Assembly (NCBI RefSeq): GCF_937920985.1
Contig: NZ_CALDXR010000018.1
Location: 1 to 51,463, forward strand
DNA length: 51,463 nt
Reading direction: 5' to 3'
Source: an uncultured Phascolarctobacterium sp.
GTDB lineage: Bacteria; Bacillota; Negativicutes; Acidaminococcales; Acidaminococcaceae
Shown here piece after piece: positions 25,496 to 34,471 of the stretch (positions within the stretch are counted from its first letter, which is position 1; the number at the start of each line of letters is the position of its first letter). Under the pieces are notes generated by a model. That model was not told the DNA's origin, did no database searches, and saw only the letters and a list, made by a program, of their open reading frames with translations. The position numbers and the translations under genes are program-made.

Positions 25496-25969
25496 ATGTG
25501 TAAAAGATTTTTAGGTGCAATGTTATTGGCGCTTGGTATTGGTTTGTTTGGCGGTTGGGGCAGTGCTCAGGCGAACAGTGCGCCGGAGTCTACTCAAAGC
25601 ATGCTGCATGTGTGCTGGCTGAAGGATGCTCATGTTAATCCTGCTGCCTGCGAGGTTGTGAGAATGCCGGACGCTTTTGAGCCGGCGAAGGCTGTGGTGA
25701 CGAGCTCGGTGGATTTTCCTGATTTTCAGGTTGTGGCGTTGGATTTGCGTGAGGTGAGCGCTGAGGGCTATCCTGTTTTTAACGTGCAGTCTGTTTATTA
25801 TAAGGATTTCCTGCGTGCGACGGAGCCGATTATTATTGTGATGCGTGATTCCGAGTCCTTCCCGCGTAACGGTATCGTGGTGCGCGATTCTTTGGGCAGG
25901 GAGCGTATTTTCGGTATTGCTATCAGCGGTGAGGACGGAAGCCTGCTGCTGAGCGAGGTTGAGAGATAG
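25496..25969 (+). CDS. Small exported protein: stand-alone C-terminal module of family B
   Basis: The 157-aa protein has a signal peptide (cleavage near AQA-NSA) and one domain that matches the C-terminal 80 residues of the 21857 and 24293 products. Compare NGIVVRDSLGRERIFGI with NGISFKDDAGRERKFAI, and GSLLLSEVE with GSIYLQEIE. No function is known. It lies 57 nt behind 24293 and 10 nt before the next start, so it is very likely in the site 6 operon. Confidence 0.75.
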   Translation: MCKRFLGAMLLALGIGLFGGWGSAQANSAPESTQSMLHVCWLKDAHVNPAACEVVRMPDAFEPAKAVVTSSVDFPDFQVVALDLREVSAEGYPVFNVQSVYYKDFLRATEPIIIVMRDSESFPRNGIVVRDSLGRERIFGIAISGEDGSLLLSEVER

Positions 25970-25979
25970 AGGTGCGGCT

Positions 25980-26735
25980 ATGAAGAGATTATTTAGCTTG
26001 CTGATGTTCTGCCTGCTGCTGCTTGTCAGCGCAACAGCGATGGCAGCGTCTTATTCTTATGGTGCGTATTCGTATATGCGTTATGGTGCGAATGGCAGGG
26101 ATAATGCTTCTTTGCATCTGATTTATACGCAGTCCGGCATTTTTGCTTCTGTTGTTACTTATGATTTGCAGGACGGTAATGCGCCGATGTTTAAGGGCGT
26201 GGGTATGCTGGAGAACGGTTCGCTGGTATTAGAGGATTATTCGTTTGACGTGGGCCATCATGGTGAGGATACACGTTATTTTGGTTATGGCTCTCAGCCG
26301 CTTGTTTGCGAGGCCAGAGTGCAAGATGGTAAGCAGGTTGTGTTGCTGCCGACGGTTGATGCACGCGAGATGGGTATTACTAAGGTGAGTGAGCCTGATA
26401 TCGGCGGAACTTATAGGTTTGAGGGAATGCAGGCGGAAGAGGATTATACTATGGCGCTGTATTTTCTGCGTAAGCTGAGTGTGAAGAATACGGGTTTGGA
26501 TTTGAGCAGTAAGGATTATTGGTTTGGCTATGGCAATCGTTCGGCCGAGGCTCCGAACAGCGTTTTTAATTCGTATCTGCCGCAGGAGTACGGCGATTAT
26601 TTTGGGGTTTATGTTTATAATAAGAATGATGAGCTGGTTATGACTTATTATGTGCATCCGAGTTTGTGGGATGCGTATCGTGTGACTGTTGATGGTGAGG
26701 TTAAGCTGTTGTGCAGCAATGATGCTGTGGGTTGA
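25980..26735 (+). CDS. Exported protein of unknown function, family C
   Basis: The 251-aa protein has a signal peptide (cleavage near AMA-ASY) and is rich in Tyr and Gly. No known motif is seen. The middle segment (IGGTYRFEGMQAEEDYTMAL, then LRKLSVKNTGLDLSSKDYW) resembles LAGTYERSNKRGTRF and the following segment of the interrupted gene at 27183, which suggests a distant paralogue pair. It is the last gene of the site 6 unit; a terminator follows. Confidence 0.7.
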   Translation: MKRLFSLLMFCLLLLVSATAMAASYSYGAYSYMRYGANGRDNASLHLIYTQSGIFASVVTYDLQDGNAPMFKGVGMLENGSLVLEDYSFDVGHHGEDTRYFGYGSQPLVCEARVQDGKQVVLLPTVDAREMGITKVSEPDIGGTYRFEGMQAEEDYTMALYFLRKLSVKNTGLDLSSKDYWFGYGNRSAEAPNSVFNSYLPQEYGDYFGVYVYNKNDELVMTYYVHPSLWDAYRVTVDGEVKLLCSNDAVG

Positions 26736-26753
26736 TGCTGTGAGTTGAGTTTG

Positions 26754-26798
26754 AGGTCCTTGCGACGTAAGTTAATATTGCGGAGCAAGGGCCTTTTT
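26754..26798 (+). terminator. Terminator of the site 6 unit
   Basis: An imperfect stem (AGGTCCTTGC/GCAAGGGCCT) is followed by T5. Confidence 0.7.
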
Positions 26799-26807
26799 GT
26801 ACGCGTA

Positions 26808-27120
26808 TCGCAACCCTTCCGTCTGCTCGCTGAAGCTCGCAGCCACCTTCCCTTTCAGGGAAGATATAAAGGTACTGCAAAGTTTTACTTTGGCTATTAC
26901 TACGAACTTTTATATGCTCCCTGCGTCGTAAGCGACATTAGCACGACCAACAGTTTCTCGCTAACTTTATATGCTCCCTGAAAGGGAGCTGGCATCGCCG
27001 TAGGCGATGACTGAGGGTTGTGTACACGATATGTTAATTGCTTAATTTAATCTTTGGTGCTACCCTTCTTGCCTGCCCCTCGGGGAAGGTGCCGAACGAA
27101 GTGAGGCGGAAGGGGGCTGT
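26808..27120. repeat. Intergenic repeat region R5
   Basis: Contains CAACCCTTCCGTCTGCTCGC and CCAGCTCCCTTTCAGGG-type blocks facing each other (26813 and 26980), then an inverted copy of the CCTTCCGCCTCACTACGTTC block (27064-27117) that also occurs in direct orientation at 17000, 19050 and 21385. No gene is seen. Confidence 0.6.
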
Positions 27121-27182
27121 GTGCGTTAGTGCAGCGTGTTAACTTTCTTACGGGTGCTTGCTTGTTGTTTGGAGGTGAGCTT

Positions 27183-27992
27183 ATGAAGAAGCTTTTGTGT
27201 GCTTTGGCGTGCGGTGCGTTGCTGTTGTGCGGCGGGATGTCGGTTGCGCGGGCTGATTATTATGAGATGTATAATCCTGCTACCCATGTTGAGGGTGGCG
27301 CTATGGTGTATGAAACTACGCGCGGCGTTTTGATGGATTTGAAGGTGCACAGCGGTGAATGGCAGGACGACCATTACCGCTATGAAACCTAGGCGAGCGG
27401 TGTGGTGCGTTTTGCGCATGACGGTGAGCGTTTTATCGGTTATCTGCAGGTGCCAAGTCTTGCAAGCTATGAAAATGGTATGGGTTATCCTTCTCGGTAC
27501 AGCTATAGTATGCCGCTTTATGAAAAGTATGCTTTGAGTAATCCGCAGGGCTATCAGGCGCAGAGCAAGCTGTACGGTGCCTGGATTTTGGGTGAGCCTG
27601 AGGGTAATAATCGGGTGCTGCCGTCCCTGGCCGGTACCTATGAAAGAAGCAACAAAAGAGGTACTCGCTTTGTGCAGGGTGAAACGGAAATGCCTTGGAT
27701 AGTAGCGAAACTGTTTTTGCAGCTGGTGTTGGAGCCGAATGTTAATTTACTGGACAGAAACAACGGCTCTTTCAGCTTCTGGGATTATCAGTGGGAACAA
27801 GAAAAGGCTTTGTATCCTGATGTTGACAAGCGTTACAGCTATCATACTATGACTAAGGCGGGAGATCCGGATGCTCCTAATCCGGTGCAATTTAAGGATG
27901 CGCGCTATCTGGTAGAGAAAAGCGGCAGGCTGATTTATAATGTTGCCGATGATGGCACGGTAAGGAAGATTTACGACTTGGCCAATGAATAG
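27183..27992 (+). pseudogene. Exported protein of family C, interrupted by in-frame TAG
   Basis: The reading frame starts at ATG 27183 after GGAGGTGAGC with a good signal peptide (MKKLLCALACGALLLCGGMS, cleavage near ARA-DYY). At codon 70 (27390-27392) there is a TAG, after which the same frame stays open for a further 199 codons to 27992 with sequence of normal character. The downstream part is about 200 residues and is similar in plan to the 25980 product. This is a nonsense mutation, a sequencing error or, less likely, readthrough. The function is unknown. No palindrome site lies in front of it. Confidence 0.75.
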
Positions 27993-28040
27993 GCCGGCGG
28001 TTGTGCTTGCGCACGATTTTTGGCAATGGGGGTGGCGCTG

Positions 28041-28601
28041 ATGCGGTTACTGAGATTGCTGTGTATGGCAATGCTGGGGCTGCTGCTTTGTGCAGCAGGT
28101 CCGCTATCGGGAGGTGTGGCTATGGAAAGGGCGGTTGACTGGCAGGAGCTGTCTGTGAGCAGCAGAGGTGTGAGCAGAGCAAGCTGTTATTCATTTAACC
28201 TTTGCCGACGCGATAAGGAACTGCTGTTTGACAGTGAGTGCTTTGCAGATGGCGAGCGCCTGAAGTTTTACGAGGTACCTGTTACGGCAGAGGAGCTTAC
28301 ACCGCTGGATAAGCTAATACAGCAGCTGCCATGGCAGCTGCGCCAGCCTTCGGCATCTCGTCCTGCGAATTTGCCGCGTGAGATGATTGAGGTGCACGAC
28401 TGCGGCAGCTTTTCGTTGACGCTGCTGACGGCAACGGGCGAAAAGCTGGTATGCCGTACTGACATTGAGCAGCAGCAGGAGCTGTTGCGTGAGCTGCAAA
28501 GGCTGGCTAAGCAGGTGCATGAACAGAAGCGTGATGCAGGCCATGAGAAGATGCATCCTATGCGTGGCTTTAGGCTGTTCAGGGAATTGCCGGAAAAATA
28601 A
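28041..28601 (+). CDS. Small exported protein, paralogue family A
   Basis: The 186-aa third member of the family seen at 3023 and 3602 has a hydrophobic N-terminus ending near AAGPLSGG, then VPVTAEELTPLDKLIQQLPW, the family signature. The start ATG 28041 follows a GGGGGTGG site spaced as in the paralogues. It follows the interrupted gene by 48 nt and could share its transcript. The function is unknown. Confidence 0.7.
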   Translation: MRLLRLLCMAMLGLLLCAAGPLSGGVAMERAVDWQELSVSSRGVSRASCYSFNLCRRDKELLFDSECFADGERLKFYEVPVTAEELTPLDKLIQQLPWQLRQPSASRPANLPREMIEVHDCGSFSLTLLTATGEKLVCRTDIEQQQELLRELQRLAKQVHEQKRDAGHEKMHPMRGFRLFRELPEK

Positions 28602-28668
28602 GCATGAAAGCAGTACGGGCTGCGTTTTTGGCAGGAATTTAGCTGAAAAACAGAAAAATTTTACTCAT

Positions 28669-28723
28669 CCTACCCGAAATCGGCAGTTTGGGTGGGGTGC
28701 TTTAGCAAATTTCGTTGTACAAT
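28669..28723 (+). promoter_or_regulatory. Palindrome-promoter site 7 of 9 (28788 gene)
   Basis: CCTACCCGAA, N8, TTTGGGTGGG, G at 28669-28697; 20 bp; TACAAT (28718-28723). Confidence 0.82.
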
Positions 28724-28787
28724 GAGCTTGTAAGGAAACATGCCTGCGTATCTAACAGCGCAGGATAATTCTGAGGAGGTGCAACAA

Positions 28788-29435
28788 ATGAAAAAAGGTA
28801 TTGTATTAGCTTGCTGCGCAATGCTTTTGGCGGGACAATTGCAATCTGCAGAAGCTCTTGACTGGAACAGAAGAATTGGCGTAGACAGAATGATTGACAG
28901 AACTATTGATAACACTATTAACAGGGCGGTGAATAAAGTGGAGAAACAGGAAAAAACCAAACGCGTAATTTTCCAGAATCTGCCGCAATCGGCAGCTGAA
29001 ATCGGACCGGAAACAGATGCTCAGCAGGTAGCGGCTTATACTGTGGCAGCACTGGCTCGCTACGAAACTAATCCGACAGAGGCTATTGCTATGCTCAACA
29101 AGCTGCTGGGACCTCGTCCGGTACCTAAAAGAGATGAACAGTTCCTCGCAGACCGCTTCCGCGGCAGACAGTATCTGATGCGCTCCTACTTCATGGGCGC
29201 AACTCCGGCGAACAACTATCAGCCGGATATGCCGTATACCGTAGAGGTTAAAACTAATGCCTATACCTATCAGGAGGAAGGCTATGCACGCTTCATGATT
29301 ACCTGCGGCGGCGCTGACAGCCCGCGTCCGATGACCGTGCGCAAAAAGGCTTCTACCGGCGAATGGTTCCTGTGGGATTACAAGGGACTGCTTAGCGGTA
29401 TCCAGACTCCGGCAGCAGATGATCCGTGGGCCTGA
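28788..29435 (+). CDS. Exported DUF6935-like protein
   Basis: The 215-aa protein has a signal peptide (cleavage near AEA-LDW) and a domain running from IFQNLPQSAAEIGPET through LNKLLGPRPVP and YLMRSYFMGATPANNY to GGADSPRPMT and DDPWA at the end. I recall this pattern from gut Firmicute proteins of the DUF6935 family, whose function is unknown. It is monocistronic between palindrome site 7 and the terminator at 29475. ATG 28788 follows GAGGAGG. Confidence 0.8.
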   Translation: MKKGIVLACCAMLLAGQLQSAEALDWNRRIGVDRMIDRTIDNTINRAVNKVEKQEKTKRVIFQNLPQSAAEIGPETDAQQVAAYTVAALARYETNPTEAIAMLNKLLGPRPVPKRDEQFLADRFRGRQYLMRSYFMGATPANNYQPDMPYTVEVKTNAYTYQEEGYARFMITCGGADSPRPMTVRKKASTGEWFLWDYKGLLSGIQTPAADDPWA

Positions 29436-29474
29436 GAATAATTCAGCTGAAAAAACAATAGCATTATAAAACAA

Positions 29475-29509
29475 GCAGCCTTCCAGTGCTTCCGGGAGGC
29501 TGCGTTTTT
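29475..29509 (+). terminator. Terminator of the 28788 gene
   Basis: GCAGCCTTCC/GGGAGGCTGC stem followed by T5. Confidence 0.85.
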
Positions 29510-29567
29510 GTATGCTAAGGCCGAAATAATCGGAAAAAGCGCTGAAAAAGCATATTTTTTACCTAAC

Positions 29568-29622
29568 CCTACCCGAAATCAGCCTTTGGGGTGGGGCGCT
29601 TTTGCTGCTTCTTGCTTATAAT
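29568..29622 (+). promoter_or_regulatory. Palindrome-promoter site 8 of 9 (5'-nucleotidase unit)
   Basis: CCTACCCGAA, N8, TTGGGGTGGG, G at 29568-29596; 20 bp; TATAAT (29617-29622). The start codon lies 32 bp farther on. Confidence 0.84.
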
Positions 29623-29654
29623 ATAATTACAAAAGCTGGAAGGAAGTGATGTAT

Positions 29655-31271
29655 ATGAAAAAGTTCTGGAAAAAAACATCGCTGTTTTTGGTAACTGCAG
29701 CGATGACTGTTTCCGCTCCGCTGATGGCGTGGGCGCTGGAGCACGACATTGTTATTCTGCATACGAATGATATCCATTGCGGTATTAATGATAATATCGG
29801 CTTTGCCGGTCTGGCGCAGATTAAAAAGGATGCCCTGGCAAGAACGCCGAACGTAGCGCTGGTGGATGCAGGCGATGCTATTCAGGGCGCACCTATCGGC
29901 AAGCTGTCCCGTGGTCTGGCAGTTGTCGATATTATGAATTATCTGGGCTATGACTTCTGCATTCCCGGTAACCATGAATTTGACTACGGCATGGACCGCT
30001 TCTTGGAGCTGGTGCCGCTGCAGCGTGCAGGCTACTACTGCGCAAATTTTGTTTATGCAGGCAACAACAAGCAGGTTCTGCCGGGCTACAAAATTATGCA
30101 GTATGAGGATACCAAGGTAGCCTTTGTGGGTGCGAGCACCCCGGAAAGCCTGACAACCTCCACGCCTACCTTCTTCCAAAATGAGAAGGGCAAGTATATT
30201 TACAGCTTCTGCGAGGATAAAACCGGTAATAAGCTGTACAAGCAGCTGCAGAAGAATGTCGACAAGGCACGCAAGGACGGCGCGGACTACGTATTTATCG
30301 TAGGTCATTTGGGCATGGACGGCACTACTCCGCAGTGGAGCAGCGAAAGCGTTGCTAAAAATACTCAGGGCGTAGATGCTGTTATCGACGGCCATTCTCA
30401 CGAACGTTTCACCCGTATGGTTAAAAATAAAGTCGGCAAGGATGTGCTGCTGGCGCAGACCGGCACTAAGCTGAAAACTGTAGGCGAGCTGGTAATTACT
30501 CCCGACGGCAAGCTGAAGAGCCAGCTGATTACCGAATCTAACGGCAAGGATGCCAATATCGCAAGAGTTATTGCCCAGGAAATAAAGACCTATGAGCCTT
30601 TGCTGAAGCAGCCTGTGGGCGAAGCCTTGGTACAGCTGCGCAGCAATGATCCTGCAACCGGTGAGCGTATCGTGCGTAACCGTGAATGCAGCTTGGGCGA
30701 CTTTGTTGCCGATGCTTATAGAGCAGTGCTGGATTGCGATGTAGTGCTGGTAAACGGCGGCAGTATCCGCAACGAAATCAAAACCGGCGTAATCAGCTAC
30801 AACGATTTGCTGGAGGCCTTCCCCTTCGGTAATATGTGCGTGGTTTTAGAGGTAACTGGCCAACAGATTCTGGATGCTCTGGAAATGGGTGCTATCAGCT
30901 ATCCTGAAGAAAGCGGCGGCTTTATGCAGGTATCCGGCCTGAGCTACACGATTGACAGCTCTGTTCCTTCCTCTATCGAGCTTGATGCCAAGGGCAACTT
31001 TATGCGTGTTGCCGGTGCCCGTCGCGTGAGCGATGTTAAGATTGACGGCAAACCGTTAGACGTTAATAAAAAATATACCGTTGGCGGCACCTCCTACATG
31101 CTGAAATCCGGTGGTGACGGCATGACGATGTTCAAGGGAGCGCATCTGGTGCAGGATGAAATGATGAGCGATGCAGATACAATTATGGAATACCTGCAGA
31201 ACCATCTGAACGGCAAGGTAGGCGAGCAATATGCTAATCCTTACGGTGATGGCCGTATCGTAATCAAATAA
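29655..31271 (+). CDS. Exported 5'-nucleotidase/2',3'-cyclic phosphodiesterase (UshA-like)
   Basis: The 538-aa periplasmic metallophosphoesterase has a signal peptide (cleavage near AWA-LEH). The N-terminal dimetal domain shows HTNDIHCG, DAGDAIQG, GNHEFDYG and DGHSHERF. The C-terminal 5'-nucleotidase domain carries LVNGGSIRNEIKTG and FPFGNMCV and closes around Y-x-V-G-G-T. Enzymes of this type release phosphate from nucleotides outside the cell. Together with the exported nucleoside hydrolase at 23051 this forms a route from nucleotide to base and ribose. ATG 29655 is chosen for its spacing from AGGAAG. Confidence 0.95.
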   Translation: MKKFWKKTSLFLVTAAMTVSAPLMAWALEHDIVILHTNDIHCGINDNIGFAGLAQIKKDALARTPNVALVDAGDAIQGAPIGKLSRGLAVVDIMNYLGYDFCIPGNHEFDYGMDRFLELVPLQRAGYYCANFVYAGNNKQVLPGYKIMQYEDTKVAFVGASTPESLTTSTPTFFQNEKGKYIYSFCEDKTGNKLYKQLQKNVDKARKDGADYVFIVGHLGMDGTTPQWSSESVAKNTQGVDAVIDGHSHERFTRMVKNKVGKDVLLAQTGTKLKTVGELVITPDGKLKSQLITESNGKDANIARVIAQEIKTYEPLLKQPVGEALVQLRSNDPATGERIVRNRECSLGDFVADAYRAVLDCDVVLVNGGSIRNEIKTGVISYNDLLEAFPFGNMCVVLEVTGQQILDALEMGAISYPEESGGFMQVSGLSYTIDSSVPSSIELDAKGNFMRVAGARRVSDVKIDGKPLDVNKKYTVGGTSYMLKSGGDGMTMFKGAHLVQDEMMSDADTIMEYLQNHLNGKVGEQYANPYGDGRIVIK

Positions 31272-31307
31272 AGAGCTTTGCCATAGTACAATAAGGAGAT
31301 GATTGTT

Positions 31308-32369
31308 ATGTTGAAGAAACGTATTGCGATGGGAATTTTGGCGGGACTTCTGGCCTGCAGCTTTATTGCCGGCTGCGGCGGGGGCGACAAAGGCACCAGC
31401 GAGCCTCCTAAACCGAAACCGATTGCTGCTGATTTGAAGGATTTGCCGAATAAGGATGTTAAGGTCGGCATTAATACATTTAAGCTCTTTACTCTGAAAA
31501 ATAATCCTAATCTGCATTTGCAAAATACTTATAGCAAGGGTATGAGGGTGGCTGTTATCGGCAGAGATATGATTTATGCCAACGTTAAGGACAGACTTGT
31601 TCAGATGCAGTGGGATAAAGATGGTCTGCGCATGTTGGACAATAATGTTGATTCTATGTCCGGTAATGCTAAGATTTCCTCCGATGGCACCAGAGGCATT
31701 TTCTATACCAATAAGAGAATGAGACTCAATTATTTTGATAGCGAAACCAAACGTATTGAAGAGGCACAAGGACGCTTTAATAACCTTGTTGTAATTCCTA
31801 AGGGTAATGCGGACAAGGCTTTGATTTGGATGAACCAGGGCGAAATGAGAAAGGTGGATCTTCGCAACGGCTACAGAGTAGGCAAGGATTTGGGCACAGT
31901 ACGTAAGGAATCCAGAAGCCGTGATGCTGAAGACAAGGATAAAATCAATATTCCGCAGAGCGTTGTTGCAGACAGAAACGGTGATTTCTATGTTGGCGGC
32001 AATGCGCGTATCGGCACTCAGGACGTGGGCCTGGTAAGCGTTTATGACTTCAATGGCAAGCAAAAACGCGTTATCGGCAAGGAAAAACGTGAAGATAGCA
32101 AGGCCATCAATTCCTTAACCGATATAGCTTTGACTGATGAATATCTGGTAGTCAGCGATTCCTCTGTAGACAAGCAGCAGCTGCAGATTTACAGAAAGAA
32201 CACCGGCACGCTGGTTGGTACAGTAAGCTATAAGGATTTGACCGATAATAAGGAAACCAGCATCGGTGCATGTGTAAACCTGGCAAATATGCCTGATAAC
32301 AGAGTTCTGGTTGCCCTCAGCAATGACAGAAAAAATATTAAAGATGAATTCTTCATCCTGCAGCTGTAA
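31308..32369 (+). CDS. Lipoprotein, probably a beta-propeller
   Basis: The 353-aa lipoprotein has a lipobox IAGC at Cys23, then a Pro/Lys linker. The mature part has repeated blade-like segments (NGDFYVGGNARIG, VSVYDFNGKQKRVIG, DEYLVVSDSSVDKQQLQIY, DNRVLVALSN), consistent with an NHL- or TolB-like propeller; this is inferred from pattern only. It lies 36 nt behind the 5'-nucleotidase and is almost surely in its operon. ATG 31308 is preferred to 31299, which abuts the AAGGAG site. Confidence 0.8.
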   Translation: MLKKRIAMGILAGLLACSFIAGCGGGDKGTSEPPKPKPIAADLKDLPNKDVKVGINTFKLFTLKNNPNLHLQNTYSKGMRVAVIGRDMIYANVKDRLVQMQWDKDGLRMLDNNVDSMSGNAKISSDGTRGIFYTNKRMRLNYFDSETKRIEEAQGRFNNLVVIPKGNADKALIWMNQGEMRKVDLRNGYRVGKDLGTVRKESRSRDAEDKDKINIPQSVVADRNGDFYVGGNARIGTQDVGLVSVYDFNGKQKRVIGKEKREDSKAINSLTDIALTDEYLVVSDSSVDKQQLQIYRKNTGTLVGTVSYKDLTDNKETSIGACVNLANMPDNRVLVALSNDRKNIKDEFFILQL

Positions 32370-32421
32370 TGTAGGGTAGAAGGTACGACAGAAGCTGTAA
32401 AATTTAATACATAAAGATTTG

Positions 32422-32453
32422 AACACCCCCGAAAGATATATTTTGGGGGTGTT
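32422..32453. terminator. Hairpin without T-run
   Basis: AACACCCCC/GGGGGTGTT forms a strong stem behind the lipoprotein gene but lacks a U-tract. It is a weak or processed 3' end. Confidence 0.5.
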
Positions 32454-32574
32454 GAAATTGGAGTTTGTTTTAGCAGTGTGTATGGCTATATATGGCATAA
32501 AAATGAGCGATAATGTGGGCGATAAAATGAGCGATAAAGTTAATATTAAAACAGCTAACCCCTAAACCATAACG

Positions 32575-32612
32575 AAAGCCTCCGACGAGTAAACTCGCCG
32601 GAGGCTTTTTCA
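32575..32612. terminator. Bidirectional terminator
   Basis: Stem AAAGCCTCCG/CGGAGGCTTT with an inner CGAGT/ACTCG and a T5 on the plus strand lies between the lipoprotein unit and the minus-strand LuxR gene. A 20-codon open frame (32503-32565, MSDNVGDKMSDKVNIK) just upstream looks like a gene relic. Confidence 0.8.
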
Positions 32613-32624
32613 ATGCGCTGCGCG

Positions 32625-34442
32625 TCAGTGCTCTGCGTTGCGCATCAGTTCAATATACTGCAGCAGCTCCTTACGGGTTTTTACACCCAGCTTGCCGTAG
32701 ATATTTTTGTTGTGATATTTTAAGGTGTTTTCGGTGATGCCAAGCTGGCTGATAATTGCCTTGGTCGAGCAGCCCTGAACATAAAGGTTGAAGATGTCCT
32801 CCTCCTTAGGCGTCAGCGTTGCCAGATTATCGACAAACATCTTATAGCTGTCGGGGTCGACTGTCTCCAGCTTCTTTTCAATAGCCTTTTCCAAAGCAGC
32901 CTGAGCAAAGTTGAACTGCTGCTGAGCCTGCTCGCGTTCCTGCTGAGCTTGCAGCTTCTCCTGCTGCGTCTGCTCCATCTGCAGGCGTACCTGCTGAATT
33001 TCTTCCTGCAGGGCGGCAAGCTGTTCCTCCAGCTGAATATACTGGTTGGCGGTTTGCTTTTGCTTTTCCTGTGCTTCCTGCAGACGCACAGCCGCCTGAC
33101 CGTATTGCTTTTGTACTTCATTATTTTCGCTTTGCAGCTGGCGCATTTTTTCGGCCTGCTGCTCGGAATGGTTCTGCAGGAATTCAAAGAACTGGTTGAG
33201 CTCCAGCACATTTGCTTGCGGAGGAGCATCGGGATTTTGCTGCAGCTGCTGCAAATCCGCTACCAGCGGGTCTACATATCTTTTGCTGAAATAACCGGCA
33301 GACAGCAATGAAAGCAACAGAATAATACCCAGCATTATCAGCAGAAGCATTTTAGCCTGCCTCTGCAGATGATAATAGCTGTCGGCAGACAACATGACTG
33401 CTACCCTGTGCTCCGAGGCACCGACCGTCAAGGGAGCGGTGAAGCCAATGAAGCGCTCCTGACCGGCAGTAAATAATTCATGCTCGCCGTCAAAGCTGGT
33501 TTTTATAGTAGCATTGACGAAGGATGCCGGATTGGAAAGCTGTCCCTGGTATTCGTTGTCCGCCTTTTTATCGAGGATAGCGGTAATCAGAGGATAACCC
33601 TTGTAATTGGCCTGCTTAGTACGCTGTTGGAAGTAAACGCTGCTGATTTCAAAGCCGCAGATACCGATAATCCTGCCGTTATTACTGTTAATAGGCATCA
33701 GGAAAAGACGGGACTGCTCCCAGCTTTCTTTGAGGTGGGCAACGTCTGTCAGGATATATTGTTGGGAAATATTATTTTCCTTGGCATGCAGCAGCTTATC
33801 GGCCTGCGGATAGGCGTGGACGTTAAGCTCCAGCTGCCAGGTGCTGTAAAGGCTGATGTTGTTATTGCGGGCAACCTGAGGGTTGCCGCGGAACATACAT
33901 GTTTCATTGAAAAGGGTGTTTTCGGAATAGATATTGGTAAATTTGAGAAAAAGACCGTTATAGGTTGGTTCCAACAGATTCGTGTTGACGCTGGCGTTAA
34001 TCAGATACAAGGCACCGCTGGCCGGAGCCTGCTGCATCTTGGCAGCAAGAGTCTGATAGGTTGCTTGCTGGATAGCTGTCAAAGCCTCGGGATTGTTGTT
34101 CAAGGCATCGTAATTATTGTAAATGCCCTGCTCCAGCATAACGCGGTCGATATCATTCTGCAGCTGCTGCGACAAATCAATATTGTGCGCAGCCAGCGCG
34201 TTCATCTGGCGTTTGATATCGTTGGTACGGGTGTTAAGCTCATATTCAAGAAAGCGGTCGATATCATGGCTGGGCGGCTGTACTATGCCGATAACGTTTA
34301 ACAGGATCAGCATAGCAGAACCTGCCAGCAGCACCAGTGACAGCAGGTAAATAATGAAACGGCTGCGCATGGAACGCTTATTATGCCATATTTCCTTGCC
34401 TATAAGCAGCAGTCTTTTTATTTTGGTGAGCTTCGTGAGCAT
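32625..34442 (-). CDS. Membrane-anchored LuxR-type transcriptional regulator with an extracytoplasmic sensor
   Basis: The 605-aa one-component regulator has TM1 at about residues 28-50, an extracytoplasmic Cache-like sensor (about 51-365) and TM2 (about 367-388). A cytoplasmic Gln/Glu-rich coiled coil (about 420-530) and a C-terminal LuxR/GerE helix-turn-helix (LTPKEEDIFNLYVQGCSTKA, then IISQLGITENTLKYHNKNIY) complete it. It should sense an external ligand and bind DNA while attached to the membrane. It lies directly downstream (33 nt) of the interrupted solute-binding protein on the same strand, which may feed it its signal. It is a possible but unproven regulator of the nine palindromes. 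ATG 34442 follows AAGGAGG. Confidence 0.88.
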   Translation of the reverse strand: MLTKLTKIKRLLLIGKEIWHNKRSMRSRFIIYLLSLVLLAGSAMLILLNVIGIVQPPSHDIDRFLEYELNTRTNDIKRQMNALAAHNIDLSQQLQNDIDRVMLEQGIYNNYDALNNNPEALTAIQQATYQTLAAKMQQAPASGALYLINASVNTNLLEPTYNGLFLKFTNIYSENTLFNETCMFRGNPQVARNNNISLYSTWQLELNVHAYPQADKLLHAKENNISQQYILTDVAHLKESWEQSRLFLMPINSNNGRIIGICGFEISSVYFQQRTKQANYKGYPLITAILDKKADNEYQGQLSNPASFVNATIKTSFDGEHELFTAGQERFIGFTAPLTVGASEHRVAVMLSADSYYHLQRQAKMLLLIMLGIILLLSLLSAGYFSKRYVDPLVADLQQLQQNPDAPPQANVLELNQFFEFLQNHSEQQAEKMRQLQSENNEVQKQYGQAAVRLQEAQEKQKQTANQYIQLEEQLAALQEEIQQVRLQMEQTQQEKLQAQQEREQAQQQFNFAQAALEKAIEKKLETVDPDSYKMFVDNLATLTPKEEDIFNLYVQGCSTKAIISQLGITENTLKYHNKNIYGKLGVKTRKELLQYIELMRNAEH

Positions 34443-34471
34443 TACGAGCCTCCTTGGTAGGATTTTTTGGC

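Noticed and set aside
32503..32565. 20-codon ORF MSDNVGDKMSDKVNIK...
   Set aside because: Repetitive, without a ribosome binding site and between terminators; probably a relic of a lost gene.
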